This document shows positions 28,201 through 43,200 of a stretch of DNA of 64,000 nucleotides, piece by piece. A program made the translations under genes and the position numbers. Source of the DNA: Burhinus oedicnemus (lineage: Eukaryota > Chordata > Aves > Charadriiformes > Burhinidae); contig VFFE01006671.1 in the NCBI GenBank assembly GCA_008921705.1, positions 450,441 through 514,440 on the forward strand, in the 5' to 3' direction. Below the pieces are notes generated by a model, which ran no database searches, was not told where the DNA came from, and saw only the letters and a list, made by a program, of their open reading frames with translations. Each line of letters starts with the position of its first letter. Positions within the stretch are counted from its first letter, which is position 1.

Positions 28201-31200
28201 TTTTTTTTAGCTTTTTTTAAAACTTAATTATTAGTTTTTCTAATAATGGATGAGATTATCTAATGATACTTTCTCACTAGTTGACTGCTTAAGAATTTTG
28301 CTGCTGCTTGAATATTCACACAGATTGTAACTGAATTGCATCATTGCCTCCTGCAGCTGCATGTTATATTGCTTTATTTAGGCTGTTTACTGCACAATTG
28401 CAGTTTTTCCTATCAAAATGAGTATTAGAATTCCATAATTCTTATGTTTTGAATGGGTCTGTTGGTAATTCAGTATTTTTTAGTTTTGTGTGCAGTCACG
28501 TGATTCATACCTTTCAGCTAATTCCCTGCACATGCATTTAGGTCACAATTAGTTTTTTATATATTAATAGAAAAGCCTTTTTCTTCCCCTTTCTCTGTCA
28601 AAAATATTTTCAGAAAAATTCCATTCAAAAACAAATCTGAAGTTTAACCTGGAACTTAATTGTTGTCTAAAATCTTATGAATATCATGTCCTTGAAATGA
28701 TTATTATATGACAAAAACAAATACAACCCCAAAGTCTCTTTTTCTAGAGGAGTAAATACTTTATTTTGTTACATTCCAGTACTCAGGGAGGATAAGATTC
28801 AAAAGTGCCCCATGGGATGAGTGATGAATAATTTTTATTGTCGTTAATTTTGGTGAAATGGAGTGGAGACGTTTCGATTTTGGTTCCTTGCCACTCCTAT
28901 TTCACTGCTTACTGGAGCAGAGGTTTTAGAATCATGCTAAAGTTTGTTATATTTTCTGTCATGTTGGGAGTAGAAATGGAGTAGTCATTGCTGTTCCTTG
29001 AGTAAGATGATTGCAAATTGAGAGCTTCCAGGTACTGCTTAGCATGAGAGGTGGGTCCTTGAACCTTCCTACAGGTTTGGGGCCTTAGATACAATGTTTT
29101 TTGTTGTAATTTCCTGTCCATATATATTTCATCACAAGTGCTTTGCCTCCTTGAATATAGACTCTATTTCAGCTGTGAAGTACATCCTGAGTAAATGCAG
29201 AGTTTTTGCAGGCAGTTTATGTGAGTTTATATGGCGCTTTATTAGCGTCACCTTACAGACAAAAGTGAGTGTAAGAAAAGAAAAAAAAAAAACAAAGCAG
29301 AACAACCAACCTCACTCTTAAATTTTAAAAATAAACAAGACTTTTCCTTTTCCCTCAAAGTAAACATGTACGTGATGCCATTGTATTGAGATGCAGATTT
29401 TGTAATGGCTTACTGCAGGTTTTATTTTTGTATTTTTTAAATAGTGTCTGAGGGACTCAGGTTAGGAGGTAGACAACTTTTTTGTCAATAGGCCAACAGT
29501 CCACTCAAATATATCTTGCACTTCTACTATGCATTAGAGAGTTCTAATGAGTTTGTACATTCACTTGTTCTTAATCCCAGCAAGGTTTGCTATATTAGGG
29601 TATGTATATGGGCAGAAAAATATTCCTTAACTGTCTCTTTTTCACATGTAATGTTTGGTGGAGCTCTTTAAAGAAATACATTCAGATTCACAGTTTCCTG
29701 GTAGATGTTTGGTCAATCTGATTATTAAGCATTAAAGGTGAGTTTCATTTTAGCTTTAGGTATTATTTTCACTCTGTGATTTCTTGCCTTGAGTCGCTTC
29801 TTTTTGAAAGAGCAGAATAAAGCTGTTTCTGAGGATCGCGTTATCATTTTAAGAGGTTTATTGGGCGCCTTACTATTTTGTTGTTGTGCAGCCCATTCTT
29901 TATTTTGTTCTCCTGTGTCTTTGTCTACTGAGATGCTCTGGAAAAGGTGACACTGATAATTATTTTTAATTTTTCTCTCTCTTCAAGTAGAAGACAATAT
30001 AGAAAATCTTTGTCTGGCTTGCACCAAGCTCTATCAAGCCTTGAATGAAGGAAATATGCTTGGAAAAAAATTTAAAAGAAGAAGTGTGCTTCTGAAGATA
30101 TTATATAAACTTGTAGACATTGATTCAGATCTGCTTTGCCTGAAGCTGGCAAAGATTATTCTGGCTGTAAGTGTTTTAAAATGCTGTTTGGTAGAATGTG
30201 AAGCTCAAAATTGTGAATTACAACTTGGATTTAATTTTTCATTTCATACTTGTAAAATGTGTCTAAACTAACCCTTTCCTAAGCACAATTTCTTGCCATA
30301 CAGATATTAGTCTCCCATTCATCCAGACTGGCACTTGTTGGAGCCTATTTTTGGCAGAGAAATTATGTCTGAGGGAGGAAGGAGGGGCACAAAATAGGAT
30401 AGCTAGTGTATGGTGGCAGGAATATTGCTTAGGCATGGAAAAGAGACAGTGTCCTAAGCTGGGACACACATGCAGGGATTTAAACAAAACAATAATTTTA
30501 AAAAGTGCACATGGAAATGAAGCGTAGTTTTTGAATAATATCTTGACCTTATTAAACACCTTTATCTGAAAATACCAAAACAGTTTTTTTGTAAAGTGAG
30601 TAAGTGTAATTATCTCTTTCTCTAGTATTTCCAGTTAAAACTCTCAATTAAGTTGGTGCTTTTGAACCTATTGATTCAGTTTTTACTAAGTATGTACAGT
30701 CACTGGTGAAAGGATATGGGCTAGCATTGTGTTGTAGACATTTTAGTAATTAGTGTGTGTCAGGGGGAGGGACTCCTTTAAGGTAGCGTGTGTTATTTTA
30801 GTCAGAAGATAAAATTATATATTCAGATACTGCACAGACGTTAAGTGCTGCTTATGGAAGAAAAAAGTTTTGTTACGGACATTTTTCTGTGGAATCTTTT
30901 AAAAATCATCACCAAGAGAAGAAATTGCCCTTGAAATGCAGAGAAGAGATTCGTCATTGTATTTTTAACACTTTTACTTCCCTTTCATGATCTCTCAGTG
31001 ACCACTAGTACATTATAAGATCTTGTTTTCTGATATTTGAGAATAACTTTCATTATGACACATACTCTTGTGCTGGAGTTCTTTGTGGTATGGCCATAGA
31101 TGCCAGACCAGTGAATCCTGTGCAGAATTTCTTTCTAAGAGTGAATTAGAGAAAAAAACATGTGTAAGGTATTGATATACTACCAGCAGAAAATACATAA

Positions 31201-34200
31201 AAAGTTGATATATAATCTGTTATTTTAAAGTCAGTCAGCATGGTTTGCTAAATAGAGCTTAAACTAGCTAGGTTTCAGAGTCCTTTAATTCTGCAAACTT
31301 TTCAGTTTGGCTCGGTGTACTGTCAGGATTTCATCTGGAATTTAATAGATCTGTGAGAATACAAGTTTGGCATGCTGTCTGAACTTGTAAAATGTTATGG
31401 TGCATTTTTGTATGTGGATTTTAGTTGTGATTTTTATGTTTTTTACTTCCTTTGCAGATGAAAGTGGATGGAAAAAATCTTCTCAGTGTTTGCAAGCTTG
31501 CATTTAAAATTTGCAGGAATGAAAAAAATGATTACATGATTCAAAATGATAGATTATTGGGTATGTATTCTGTTCTTGTATATAAGTTAGGTGTTGAAAT
31601 TCAGTAGTTAGATTGATCATCTTTCAAGAAACATTCTCAGAGTTAACACACTAAAAATCACCTACTAAATCAAACTAACGTTCCATCTAGTCCAATATTC
31701 TGTGTCTAACGATGGCAATAGGGGATGCTGTTTAGGGAGAGCATGGAAGCCTACATATTTTCTGTGATCCATTTCCCCTGTTCTGCCCCAGCATCCAGAA
31801 TTGTTACATTCTATTAGGGACAGTAGATGGTGCATCCCCGCCTAATCCTTTTTAGTCTCTGTTTATAGTTCTTTTGTTCATTAATTTGCCTAATTCCTTT
31901 TAAACTTTCTGATTCTGTCTGCCTCTACAATCTCGTAGAGCAACAAGTTCCAGAAATTCTCTGTCTGCTGTTTTAAACCTATCTACTTTTCATCATGCCA
32001 CTGCTTGTAGTTTTGCAGGATTTTTAAGAGTTTCTACATTCAGCTTACCCTCCACTTCATGATTTTTTAGACCACAGTTGTATCGCGTGTCTCTGCCTTC
32101 TCCTCTTCAGATTGAGGCATCTCAGCCTTTTAGCTCTCTCTTTGAAAGGATACTGTGTCATTCTGTCAGTTGTTTTAGTAGCCCTTCTCTATACCTTCTC
32201 CAACTCCCGTAGATCCTTCTTAGATGTACAGAACAAAACTGTCTATACAAGTCAAGATGTGTCCGCACCAGATTTTACAGAAGTGAAATAATGCTGTGTT
32301 GCTGGCCATCATCAGGAAGGATGAGAATAATCATTGAGAATAATCACTGGCTTTTTTAGCTGCTGCTGCACATTTAGCCAATGGTTTTGGGGAATTGTCA
32401 GCAATGGCTCTAAGATCTCTTTCGTGATTGTAACTGTGTTTGTGTCATCCACACGCACCTTGCAAATATGAGAAATATGAAGAAAATGACAGTGTATGAA
32501 TGATACTCATTATCTATTGATGGTCATCCCTTTCATTAAAACTTCATTATGTTTTAGTAATGTAGGCCTTGACCTTGCAAGCATTTATTGCAAGTGCCTA
32601 AGTTAAAGCATATGTGAATATCTGCATAAATAGATGAGAGTATTGATGGTCTTAAAGTTTAGTGTGTGAGTGTTGTCAGAAATAAAGACCAGATAAACCT
32701 TTCCAGTTTTAAGATCAACAGGAAAGGACTCGGAGAAAAGAGTACAGGTCAGATGGCTCAACTGACTTTGGCTACTAAAAACTAGTTTTGTAGAGATCAG
32801 CATCATACAAAAATCTGGACAAGCTGAGTGACTATGTCTGTGCAAGCATTGTTTGGGTTTTTTTGCTCTCATTTCCATCTTCATTCACTTTTATTTCCCT
32901 TGCTCTTCTTTCAATGTATTTTAAAAAATAATGAAGAAAAGAACACTTTTGGTAGGGTTTTGTTTGTTTATTCACTCTTTATGTTTTGGACCCACCTTAT
33001 CCAGGCCAAAGACATGAACCTGACTTATCACATTAGTCATCCAGATTCCTGTTGCAGTCACTGGGTTGTAGATTCAATTTCTTTTTCTGGCCCTATGAAC
33101 TATTTATGTGCAGTGGAGCAGCTCCAGAAGAAGAAATAAATTAACTGTTCATCCCAAAATAGACAACTGCTGTTCAAGACCCTGTTTGATACTAAGCAGA
33201 GCAGGGACCGGAAACTGATTTCTCACATTGCCACAACCCAAGTGATTTGACTGACCACTAGGCAGTTGGTGAGGGTGAGAGTTTGGCCAAGAGCCTAGAG
33301 CCTGTGTACTTCATCCATATACACCCATATACTTGAGCTGAGACAGAAAAAACTTTAGAAATTTCTTAAGTTTAATGAGATTAGAAAGTGTTTTTATTCA
33401 GCTGGATGGAACACAGGAAGCAGAAGTAAACATCAGTTTCAATCAGTTACTAGAAATTCAAAAGTATAAATTTTGCTAGGATTACTTATTTATTTAAGAT
33501 ACACCCATCAAATTCAGAATGTCTCAATTTGACTGTGAAAGATACACCGGGCTTATGCTAACAACTGTTAATTTTAATGTTTCAGGTATCTGACAGTGGT
33601 AGCATGAAGCAAAGCTTTTACAGTAACTTTACCTCCATAAAAAGTAAATCTAAAAAGGCTATGAACAGACTTCAAATGTGAGATTCGAATTAGGCACCTC
33701 TGCTTTTTAGTGCTCCATTTGAGATGCTTTAAGACATTTCATTTTTAAGAAAGTATTGGGAATAAATGTCTTTAGAGTATCTCAATTTAGTACACAAAAT
33801 TCCAGGCACACACAATCACTTTTGCAAATCTGAGAATTTCAATGATTACTGCTATGTGTTTACAACTGGTGCTGATTCTTGAAGCCTGGGAGAACAAAAG
33901 TCAGGCCCGTTCTCTTATTCATCAATAATTGTTTCTTGGTTTCGATCCAAATACCCGATTTTTCTAGCCCACTTATTAGAAAGGTAAGAGTTCAATCTGA
34001 GGGGTTTTTTTCCCAATTGTTAATCTGTTCAATGATTGGAGTGTATCAAATATAAATGTTAATATTAGGCTTTCTGAATAATGATTTTCCTTTTAGATTG
34101 TTTGTTGGAGGTCCTGAGAACTGAAGATCTACAAAGAAACAATGAAGCTCTCCTGTATTGCATGGGAGCTGTAAAATTCATGTCTGGAAATGCAGTACTC

Positions 34201-37200
34201 GTTAATGAAATGGTCAACAAAGGAGCTGTTGAAATGTTGCTGCAATTAATGAAGCAGATTAATAATATAAAAGAAAATGATACATATTTCTCCAACTTGG
34301 GCCACTTATTAGTCCAGGTTAGCATTTACTTTTATTTCTAAAAGTACACACTTCGAGGGCAAATTAAAAATTTAATTAGAGGAGATGAGCTAACCCTGTG
34401 TGCCAATGACAGAGTTGTACCTTTATTTGAATAGACTTCTTTTTAAGATGTTTACATGAAGTTGCTCAGATCCTAAATTTAATTATCATAGATATTTTTT
34501 GTGTAGTCAGCTTTAAAGGCTTTAGAAATTCTGAAGTTAATAGAAATACTTTTAGGTACCTAATAAAACCAGTTTCTTATTATTACTTTATGGTGCTGAC
34601 AATGTTCTGGATATGATAGTAAACAGATAAAAATGTGTTCCCCGTCTAAATTCTTTGAACTGAAATAATAAATACAAACCAGTTCTGCAATACTCTAGGA
34701 AATTTCGAAAAGCTTTATATTACAAGAGTAATGCATTTTCAAAAATGCATAGGAAAATATAGCTACGTTTCTTTGACAAAGTGTTTTTGAAGAACTGTAA
34801 TTTAAGAAAAGGTACTTGTAAAAGCCAGCACTTTTTAAAGACAGCAGGCTCAAAACTGTCTTTTCATGTATGAGGTACCTTGATGAGTGGTGGCTATGAA
34901 AACTAATCCTTTGCCCTAAAACTGTTTAAACCTTAGTGTTTTAGAAAAAAATAGTTATGTAGCTATATCTTAAGTTATACATAGGCGGTGGGTTTTTTGT
35001 ATTTGTCAAGGATTTGCCAGGTAGTTCCTGTCATTTGTCTTGGAAGTTATTGATGTAAAGATTAGTGAATGGTGTAATTGTAAGCTTTTGTGGACTTCAC
35101 AAGAAAATATATTGGACAATTTTTGAGGTAGTGTTTACACTAAATTTCTCTAATAATTATGCCGGATTTCTTTAATTCCCTACTAACTTACAACTAAGAA
35201 ATTTTATACTACTTGAAATTATATGAGAAAATGGATAGCTTACACGACCATGTTACTATTACTGATTTTTGTCTGTTTATTTTAGTGGAGCTATGAGGTA
35301 TGTCTCTGCAGAATAGTGTGTATCATCTTAACACAAACATAAACAGATTGGGAGATGCTATGAAGCACTGAATGAAAGTATGTGGCTGTCGTGGTTTGGG
35401 CCAAATTGGCCTAATCCGGTGGAACGACAGATGCTCTCTCTCTCCTGCTCCGCTCGGGAGGCAAGAGAGAGAGAGAAAAAGAGACTTAAGAGTTTAGAAG
35501 GATCTAAACTACTTTAATGAAATATTGATAATAAAATAATAAAAAGAAAAATAATGAAATATATACAAAACCGTATCAAGCTCCCAGGATGACAATCACG
35601 TCACCAGCAGGTGCTGGGGAAGTCCCAGACTGGACTCGGTGACGGACGGGAACTGGATTCCGGATCTGGATTCAGGATCGGGATCAAAGGCAGACGCAGA
35701 GACAGAGTCCTCCCAGGACGCCGGCCATTGAAGAAAGAGGGCTGACCCTTTGATCCCTCAGCTTTTATACTGAGCATGAGGCAGATGGGATGGAATACCC
35801 TTGTTGGTCAGTTTTGGGTCACCTGTCCTGTCCACTCCTCCCCGCAGGTGTGACCCCTCTACGCTTTTCCGCTTCCGACCCTCCAACGGGGCAAGTAACA
35901 AATTTGGCTGGCCTTGGTTGTTATAGCAATAAGTATAAGCAAGAGCCTCTTTGCATACCGTTCCTTGGCCTCAGTTATAAACATGGGTCTTATCACTCTG
36001 AGAGCGAACAGTTTTCTGCACAACATGCTGTTAATTTCAGCAGTTAGAAGAGGCCTAGCTAAAAAGAAAAGTTACTGAACAAAAATTGGTCCTGTTTTAC
36101 CTCAAACCAGGACAGTGGCTTAATACTTTTATTTGGCTAATGAAGTCCCAAAGTGGCAAATTGCTGGACACTGGGAGAATATATGATGAAACTGGAAATT
36201 TTGTGCTTGTTGTGTCCCTGTTTTCTTTCCTATCTGGTTCTGTCATCATTAAGTTCCTATATGGGTCAAAAAATTCTCTTTTATACACTTCTGTCTTTAG
36301 AATTGGGAATGTTAACTTTCTTGTGGCACTGTGAATTATCCAAACAATTCTAAAATCTTCTGTGCCATTTTGTTGGTATCATACCTTATATTCTATACAA
36401 AAATTGTATATGGGATTTCCAAGCTGTGTTTTTCAAGAGGAGGTGTACAAACTTCAGGTCTGCGTGTAATCAAGATTTTAATGACCATATTTTTCTTGCA
36501 TGCTGCTAGTTAGACAGACTTTTTAAGTCCCGATACTACTGCAGTACTGCCTTAAGCTCTCAGTTTAGGTAGAACCCCCCTTTTGAAAAGTATTGAGGAG
36601 GGATTGGGTGTCCAGAATAGATTCTATTCTCAGTGTAATTTGCAAGGTGATAGACAGTGACTTAAAACACCAGAACTATAAGTAAAGTAAGATTAGATGA
36701 AGAAGTAGGTTATGATGCCTCACATACAGAAGCTGTGCAGCCATTTCAGTGAGTGGAAATTTAGATCGTAGTTTTGGTAGGCATTTTGAAACCTAAATTA
36801 GAGATATGTATCCTGTATCTCTTTTCATGTCTGTATAGTTTAAAAATATGTATCCTTCTGAGAGCAGGAAGGCAATGGTTAAAAGCAAAGCATATTGCTT
36901 TCTGATGTTTGCTGGCTGCTGTGGGGAATCCTGTTGAGTAGAAAGAGATGGAAATTTATGTTAAATAGATATAAAAAGAAGTTTTTGCCAGTTGGGGCAT
37001 TTAAAACTAACAAATGATGTCCAAGTAATAAAACTAATGAATCAGATTATTTTTAGCTGTTAGACTAGCTGTTTGAACTTCCCCATGACTTTGCAGAAAT
37101 CTTTTTTCTTCCATTATTTGTATGGGGATAAATTTAGTTTTTTAAATCAAGGGTTTAATTTCCAAATATGTGAAAGAAAAGTGTTACATTTTACACTTTT

Positions 37201-40200
37201 TGGGGGGTCATTATTATCTCTGCTGTTTTCAGTATGATTGGAAGTGTAGCAAAACTATTTTGTACAGTTCGAATAGATTGGCTGTTTCTAAGAAGGCCTC
37301 GAGTATTTTGTGGAAAAGTTTGTACTGACAACTGTCTCTTACTGAGGTTGCAGTTCAACTTGTTTGTATTATCTTCTGTAGTAGTACAGATACTTCATTT
37401 TTTTTCCTGTTGTGAGAAAAGTAGTGATTCCTGCGTCTATGGAATTCCTGTGTGACTTTCTCATATCAGTTTCTTCAACAAATTACATTTATGTGCACCA
37501 TTTCTTCCATGTGAGTTAATTGTTCAGTCATCATAGGCAGATGTAGGAATAGTTCTGTTTTCAGGGTTATAGTAGCGAAGAAAGTTTCTTCTGTGATTCA
37601 TGTCTTCAGAATAAAGGAAGTTTTTGTGGCATACTTTAACTTGTAGCAAAAGATCAAATATCCAGTGACATACAAAAATAATGAATGAATAAATACAAGT
37701 CTTCAGGAATAGAGGGCAAATTATATTGGAGGAGAATAACACTTTAAGTAGGCACAGTGGTCTCTGAGGGAGGCTCTGCCATCTCTTAATCTTGATAACT
37801 GAAGTAACTCAGTTAACTGGGACCAACTCTTCATTGTTTAACTGTATAATTGCACAATCACCAGATGGCAGTGTTATAGATAAACTTGCCAGGTCATTTA
37901 TGTGGCAATAAAGTCCGTCTCTGATTTCTTCATTGTTACACAATGGATTTTATGCATAAGTCCCACAATACAATAATAAAAATGTTTGTAATAGTAATTA
38001 TTTTTCCTTAATAGAGGACCTGAAACCAAGGTCATCTTTGACTCATTTTATGTTGCTTCACCTAGTAGTCTGATTATATTTATATGAAACGGGGTAATGC
38101 TTATTCAAAAGCCAAGGGTAATGCTTATTCAAAAGAAATGTCACTGACAAGACCTAACAAGTACTTCGTGTTCCTTAATTGAAAAGCACTTAAATGTCTT
38201 TTCCTTTAAAAATAGCATTTTTCTGCTGTTAAATTTTCTGGTTTGGGTGAATTTGATCTTTCATGTGGCAACATAAGGATTAGGACTGGTGGGGATTGCT
38301 AGGGCCAAGTCTTACGCATTTCTCCTTGAATCACGGTGTCTGCTTGAAACAATCAGAGTATCTCTTGAATTCTGCTGTCTGGCTAGCTTCTATTATTTTT
38401 TAATTTGTACTCTTCACATTTCACTTGTGTACTAACTGTTCTTTTGTGGATATATACTTCTATGAACTTCTGAATTTCATTGTCTCACACATTTAAGTGT
38501 ATATGCTATTTTGCATTGCTTTTCCTTTCCAACCTGTCTTTGTGCGAGGATGCCTCGGTAGAATTTACTGCTGGAGGATTTTGAACTGCCTAACTGTCTC
38601 AGGCAGTGAAAAATTTTGCTCTCTTTTTGGAGAGCATTTCGTATTTAGTGCTGAAGTTAAATCTGTTCACATATCACATTCACATTATCACATAATTTTT
38701 TTCCCTCTGTACCTTGCTTATCCATTTTGACCCATTGTTCCTTCGCTTTTTGGTCCATTACAGAACATCGTGTGGTAACATGTATACTTTTATCAAATTT
38801 GTTGAAGTAGGACAGCAAATTTGAAAGCTGCTGGAGAATTGACAGAGTAGTGCATAGAATCCCATGAGCAAAAGCTCCTCAAACACAACTTAGCCTGCTC
38901 TTTGTCAGATTTTTCCTTTAAAATTAGCAATTGCGTATCACTGGACAAGAAGTCCAATTCAGTGATAAGATACTTAATTTCTAGAGTTTTTTGTGATTAC
39001 AAACAATTTGAACAGATAGTCTTTGTGCCTTATCAAGCTACATTTAAAACCAAATTGAAGTTAAATACCTTACTCTTAGAATAAGGAAAATTTGAAGAAT
39101 TCTCATATTCACATTAGATTAAATGACTGCACGTTAGTTTTATAGTAAGTTCTGGTTTAGATCAACAGCTAACTTGCATGTCATTGCCTGTCTGGCTTTG
39201 GCATTTGAATACCCTTACCTTGGAAGAGAACCAGAACATTTCAAAATATGCAATAGCTAATTCATTTTGCTTATCTACAAGTGATAGATATTGTATGCTT
39301 AAAAATCCTTGAAATAGAACAGTGTCTTCTGAAAATATTTTGCTTTCCTCAAAATAAACTTGAGGACTTACGCTTTTCATTTTTATACTGTTCAAATAGT
39401 GGATTTCACTTGATCTTGATTAACTTTTGCATTTTTTAATCAAAATAAATTTTATTGTCTTTTAAAATCAATTCATCTTAGTTTGCAACTTATAGTTATT
39501 ATAAAAATTTACATGTCAGTATCAATTTTCAAGACTTAAATGTAAATTTGCAAAGTCACACATTTGCAAAAAATCACTTTAACTATCCACAGCGTTTCAC
39601 CTAATTTCCAATTGGTATATGGTTGTATAGGTGCATATGATATTTTAAAACATATGAAAGATCATGTTTCCCTCAAAGAAGGAGGTTACATGCAGGCAAA
39701 GACCAGTATCAATCTTTCATTTTCAAACAATTTATGTCAATATACACAATTTTGTTACTTACCTGTTTCCTGTTATAATTTATTGGTAGATACATACCTG
39801 CAGAATGTTAACAGGGCATTCAGAGTGCCTTAGACATTATAAATGAGATCTGAGCTTTATTAAATTTTCAAAACAGTGTGGATTCTGTTGTAAGCAGCTG
39901 TGATTAATAAATCTTTAAATATTCTATATGCAGCTGACAGCTACTTTGCGAAACTTGGCTGACTTACCTCTGGCAAGATGCCAACTCATTTGCAATGGTG
40001 CAGTCTCTGAGCTCTGTGTGGCGCTAGAGCAGCGTATGAGCGATAAGGATGTATGCACCTATATTGTCAGGATATTCAGGTATGTATAGAACACAGTGTT
40101 ATTTCTGCATGCAGTCAGGTCAGTGTTTCTGCTTCGAGTGACCTCAAAGAGGGCAGGATTAAGCACTAAAATTGGAAGTTTTACATTGAATTGTTTTTTT

Positions 40201-43200
40201 TAAAAGCTGTCTGTTGTTTTTAATGATTTTGTATGATAATTGTGTCTATTAATACTTATAGAATTGTTTAATTGTAGCCATACAAAGTTGGATTCATTGT
40301 CCTTGTGAGAAGTGTTTTATTGTATTGTGTCATTCTTTGATCCCACAGATTCTGATGGAGATTTTTAAAGTACCATTCCTTGTATTTTAAAGATGCATAA
40401 ATTATTAAGTATTCATTAATCCTGTTTTTAGAATTAATAATATTTTATTATTAAATAGCATGTTTTGTAAAAATGAGTGAGAGAAATTACACAAGCTTAA
40501 GTTATATCGGGGACTGTGTATTGTGAAATAAAATATAAAAGAGAAAATGTGATCAGTGTTCATTGTTTTGAGCTGTCAGAGAGTGTTTGAGGAGATTAAT
40601 CTGTGGGATCAGGGCTTGAGTGTGCAGATGGAAGCACTGAAAGAATCTCAGTTTTATGAGCAGCTCAGTGGCTACTTCCCAAGATGTGCTTTTTAGAGGG
40701 AGATCAGTATGAGTGAATCACCCAAAAAGATCCTTTTGTAGTCTGAATAGTTCTTCAGTCAGAAATCTTCCAGTTACCAAGCACCAGCTTGCAATATCCA
40801 ATGCTAAATGGACTTGCAGGCAATTTAAGGATTTTGAAGAAGTTGTGAAATTAACTGTTGGTAATTTAAGGAGGAGTTGGGTTATAAGCACGATTAATGA
40901 ATGCAGTTTGCCATCGCTGCATTGTTATTGTATTGAGTCATGTTGCCTGTGGCTCCATGTTCATTGAGATTCTGCTATGGACTTCTCTTTCTATTTAGCC
41001 CCTCCAAATTATCCATCATGTTCTCCTTGCTAGATGAGATTGGGTTGTGCTTTCAAGAGCAGCCACACAAGGGACTGCCATTCCTTCCTCTCCACAGTTA
41101 AAAACAGGCAAATCTAGTCCTTTGCCATTTGTGCTATCTATAAAGTATGTGAATTACTTCCCCCAATTCCATGCCACCTTGTCCACATCTGTCTCTCTAA
41201 TTTTGTTCCTAAAAATGAGTTGAGTTCTAGCAATGATTGCAGCACTATGAGCATATTTACTTCTTCTAAGGAGAGAGCATTTCTTCTACTTGGAAAATGC
41301 CATGAAAAGTGGGGTAATGGGTTTGTAATTACATGTAATCGTGAGCAAAAGTAATTTGTCTTATTTAAAGTTCCTATTGCTTCAATTTTTTTTCTTGAGT
41401 TTAGTGAACTGCATGCTCCGAAGATACAAATTAGCCATAAAATCAATTTAATTAGCTTCCTGGAAATTGCAGTCACAAAAAAATATTATACTATGCAGTA
41501 CAGAGCACAGATTTGAATTTTGTTTTGTCTTCTAGTAATACAGAATGATTATTCTTTTCTCTCAGTCAGTAACTTTAGGCTGCTTCTTTGTAGAGAATAT
41601 GTTCAGACTATTCAGATTATTAATTTCTCTAAGTCTGTAAGTCTTGCTGTAATTGGTTGTAATTGAACATCAACACAGATGTTGGCTGGTTTTGACTACA
41701 TGGGAAGTAAGAGGTTTGTTCTGTTATTGCAGCATTTCTGATATGACCAAAACATGTTCAATTTTTGTAATGGTCAAGGTGAGCAGTGTAGGACTGGAGC
41801 AGCTGTTAGGGAATACACAGAGGTAAAATCGTGACTGCAAGAAGGCACGTTCTCCATATTTGCTGGTGAGAGATATGTTCTGTTAGTGCTGTTGCTGGGC
41901 TCTACTAGATGTGCACTAGGAAGGGACCCTTTATTTCATCTCCTGTCCGACTTCCTATGTCATCTTGAAATTACAGTTCTCACATTTAACTCTAAGAAGT
42001 GCTACTGTTAGCATACTGTGCCCATATGGCAAGCAGGTTGGGAAGCTCCTTATGTTCGCTTCTTCCCATAATTCACTGTGGCAAGGATAGCTAGACTTCT
42101 GTTGTGCTCTTATGTAACTGCGTATGCCTCCACTAGAAGTCAGAGTATTGGCATTCATTTCATTTGTTGCTCTGAGAGTCAAAACCAGAGTGATTTTTTT
42201 AAAAAATCTTTTGTGGAAAAAAGTGCTTTCATTCATTCATATTTTATTTTTATACCTTTGTAGCAAACTTTCTTCCTACAGTGACTTCTCTGCAGCTTTA
42301 GCAGACTGCTCCAGATGTTACATCTTATTTTTAGCCCTACTAAACAAACACCAGAAGCAGCAGGTTAGTTTTTTCATCTCTTGCTTTTTATATATTAATC
42401 CTCTGATATGTCTGTGTATTATTGCATATAAGCTTGTTTTCAGTGACCTACTTTTATGCATTTACCAAGTAAAAATTTTAAATGGTTGACAGCCTTTCTA
42501 AGTGGTAAATAATTGAAATGAAATAATTTAGATTAAAAATCCAAAGCAATACAGAGAACAGATAGTTGATTAACTTGTCTATCCTTTGCATGTGTAGAAA
42601 CAGTCCATTGAGTACTTAATTATTTTTCTTAGTTTTAAAAAATACTTTTTAAAGCAAATAGTTTATTTGAATATTTAATAGTAGGAAATTGTTGGGATTT
42701 CTCCTGCCCTCCTCCCCTGCAAAAGAAGTGTAAAATTTCCAGAGGGAAGCAATTTGAAAGCAGAGGAAAATTTGTTCCTTGATAATTGTCTTATTTGGTA
42801 TTGGAATGTATCTCTCCTTTACCAGGGAAAACCATACGCCTAAAATACCACGTTTGGAACATTCACCTGGAAATAAATACTTAGAGTTTGTCAAAATGCC
42901 TTGTATTACAAAATAAAATTGTAAGAGTATACTTGCTACCAAATTCATTAGAACGTCAAGGGTCGGGTGTTGCTGTATTGTCCTGCTATATCATAGTGAT
43001 TTTTCCTACGTTTACTGGAGCACCAGACTCTGGGAGTTTGGTGCAGGATCACAGTTTTAAAGATTGCAATGTGGAGTGGAGTGCCCCATGTATGGCAAAT
43101 TACTCAGCTCTATTGTCAGGTAAGATTCAAGATGAAAACAATTTTTATGTAAAGCATAGACGTTCAAAGGTGGAACAAGGTTTCAAAACATAGAACATTA

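Larger units (their letters stand above)
34318..39933 (+). other. ARMC2: ARMC2 intron 10
   Basis: 5.6 kb. It contains the antisense ERVL-type solo LTR (35387-36114) and a 20-bp direct repeat (38092-38135). No exon-like segment was found elsewhere. Confidence 0.85.

Noticed and set aside
42124..42489. 121-codon frame spanning intron 11 into intron 12
   Set aside because: Only 42264-42363 is an exon, and that exon is read in the frame giving KLSSYSDF. The rest of the frame is intron.
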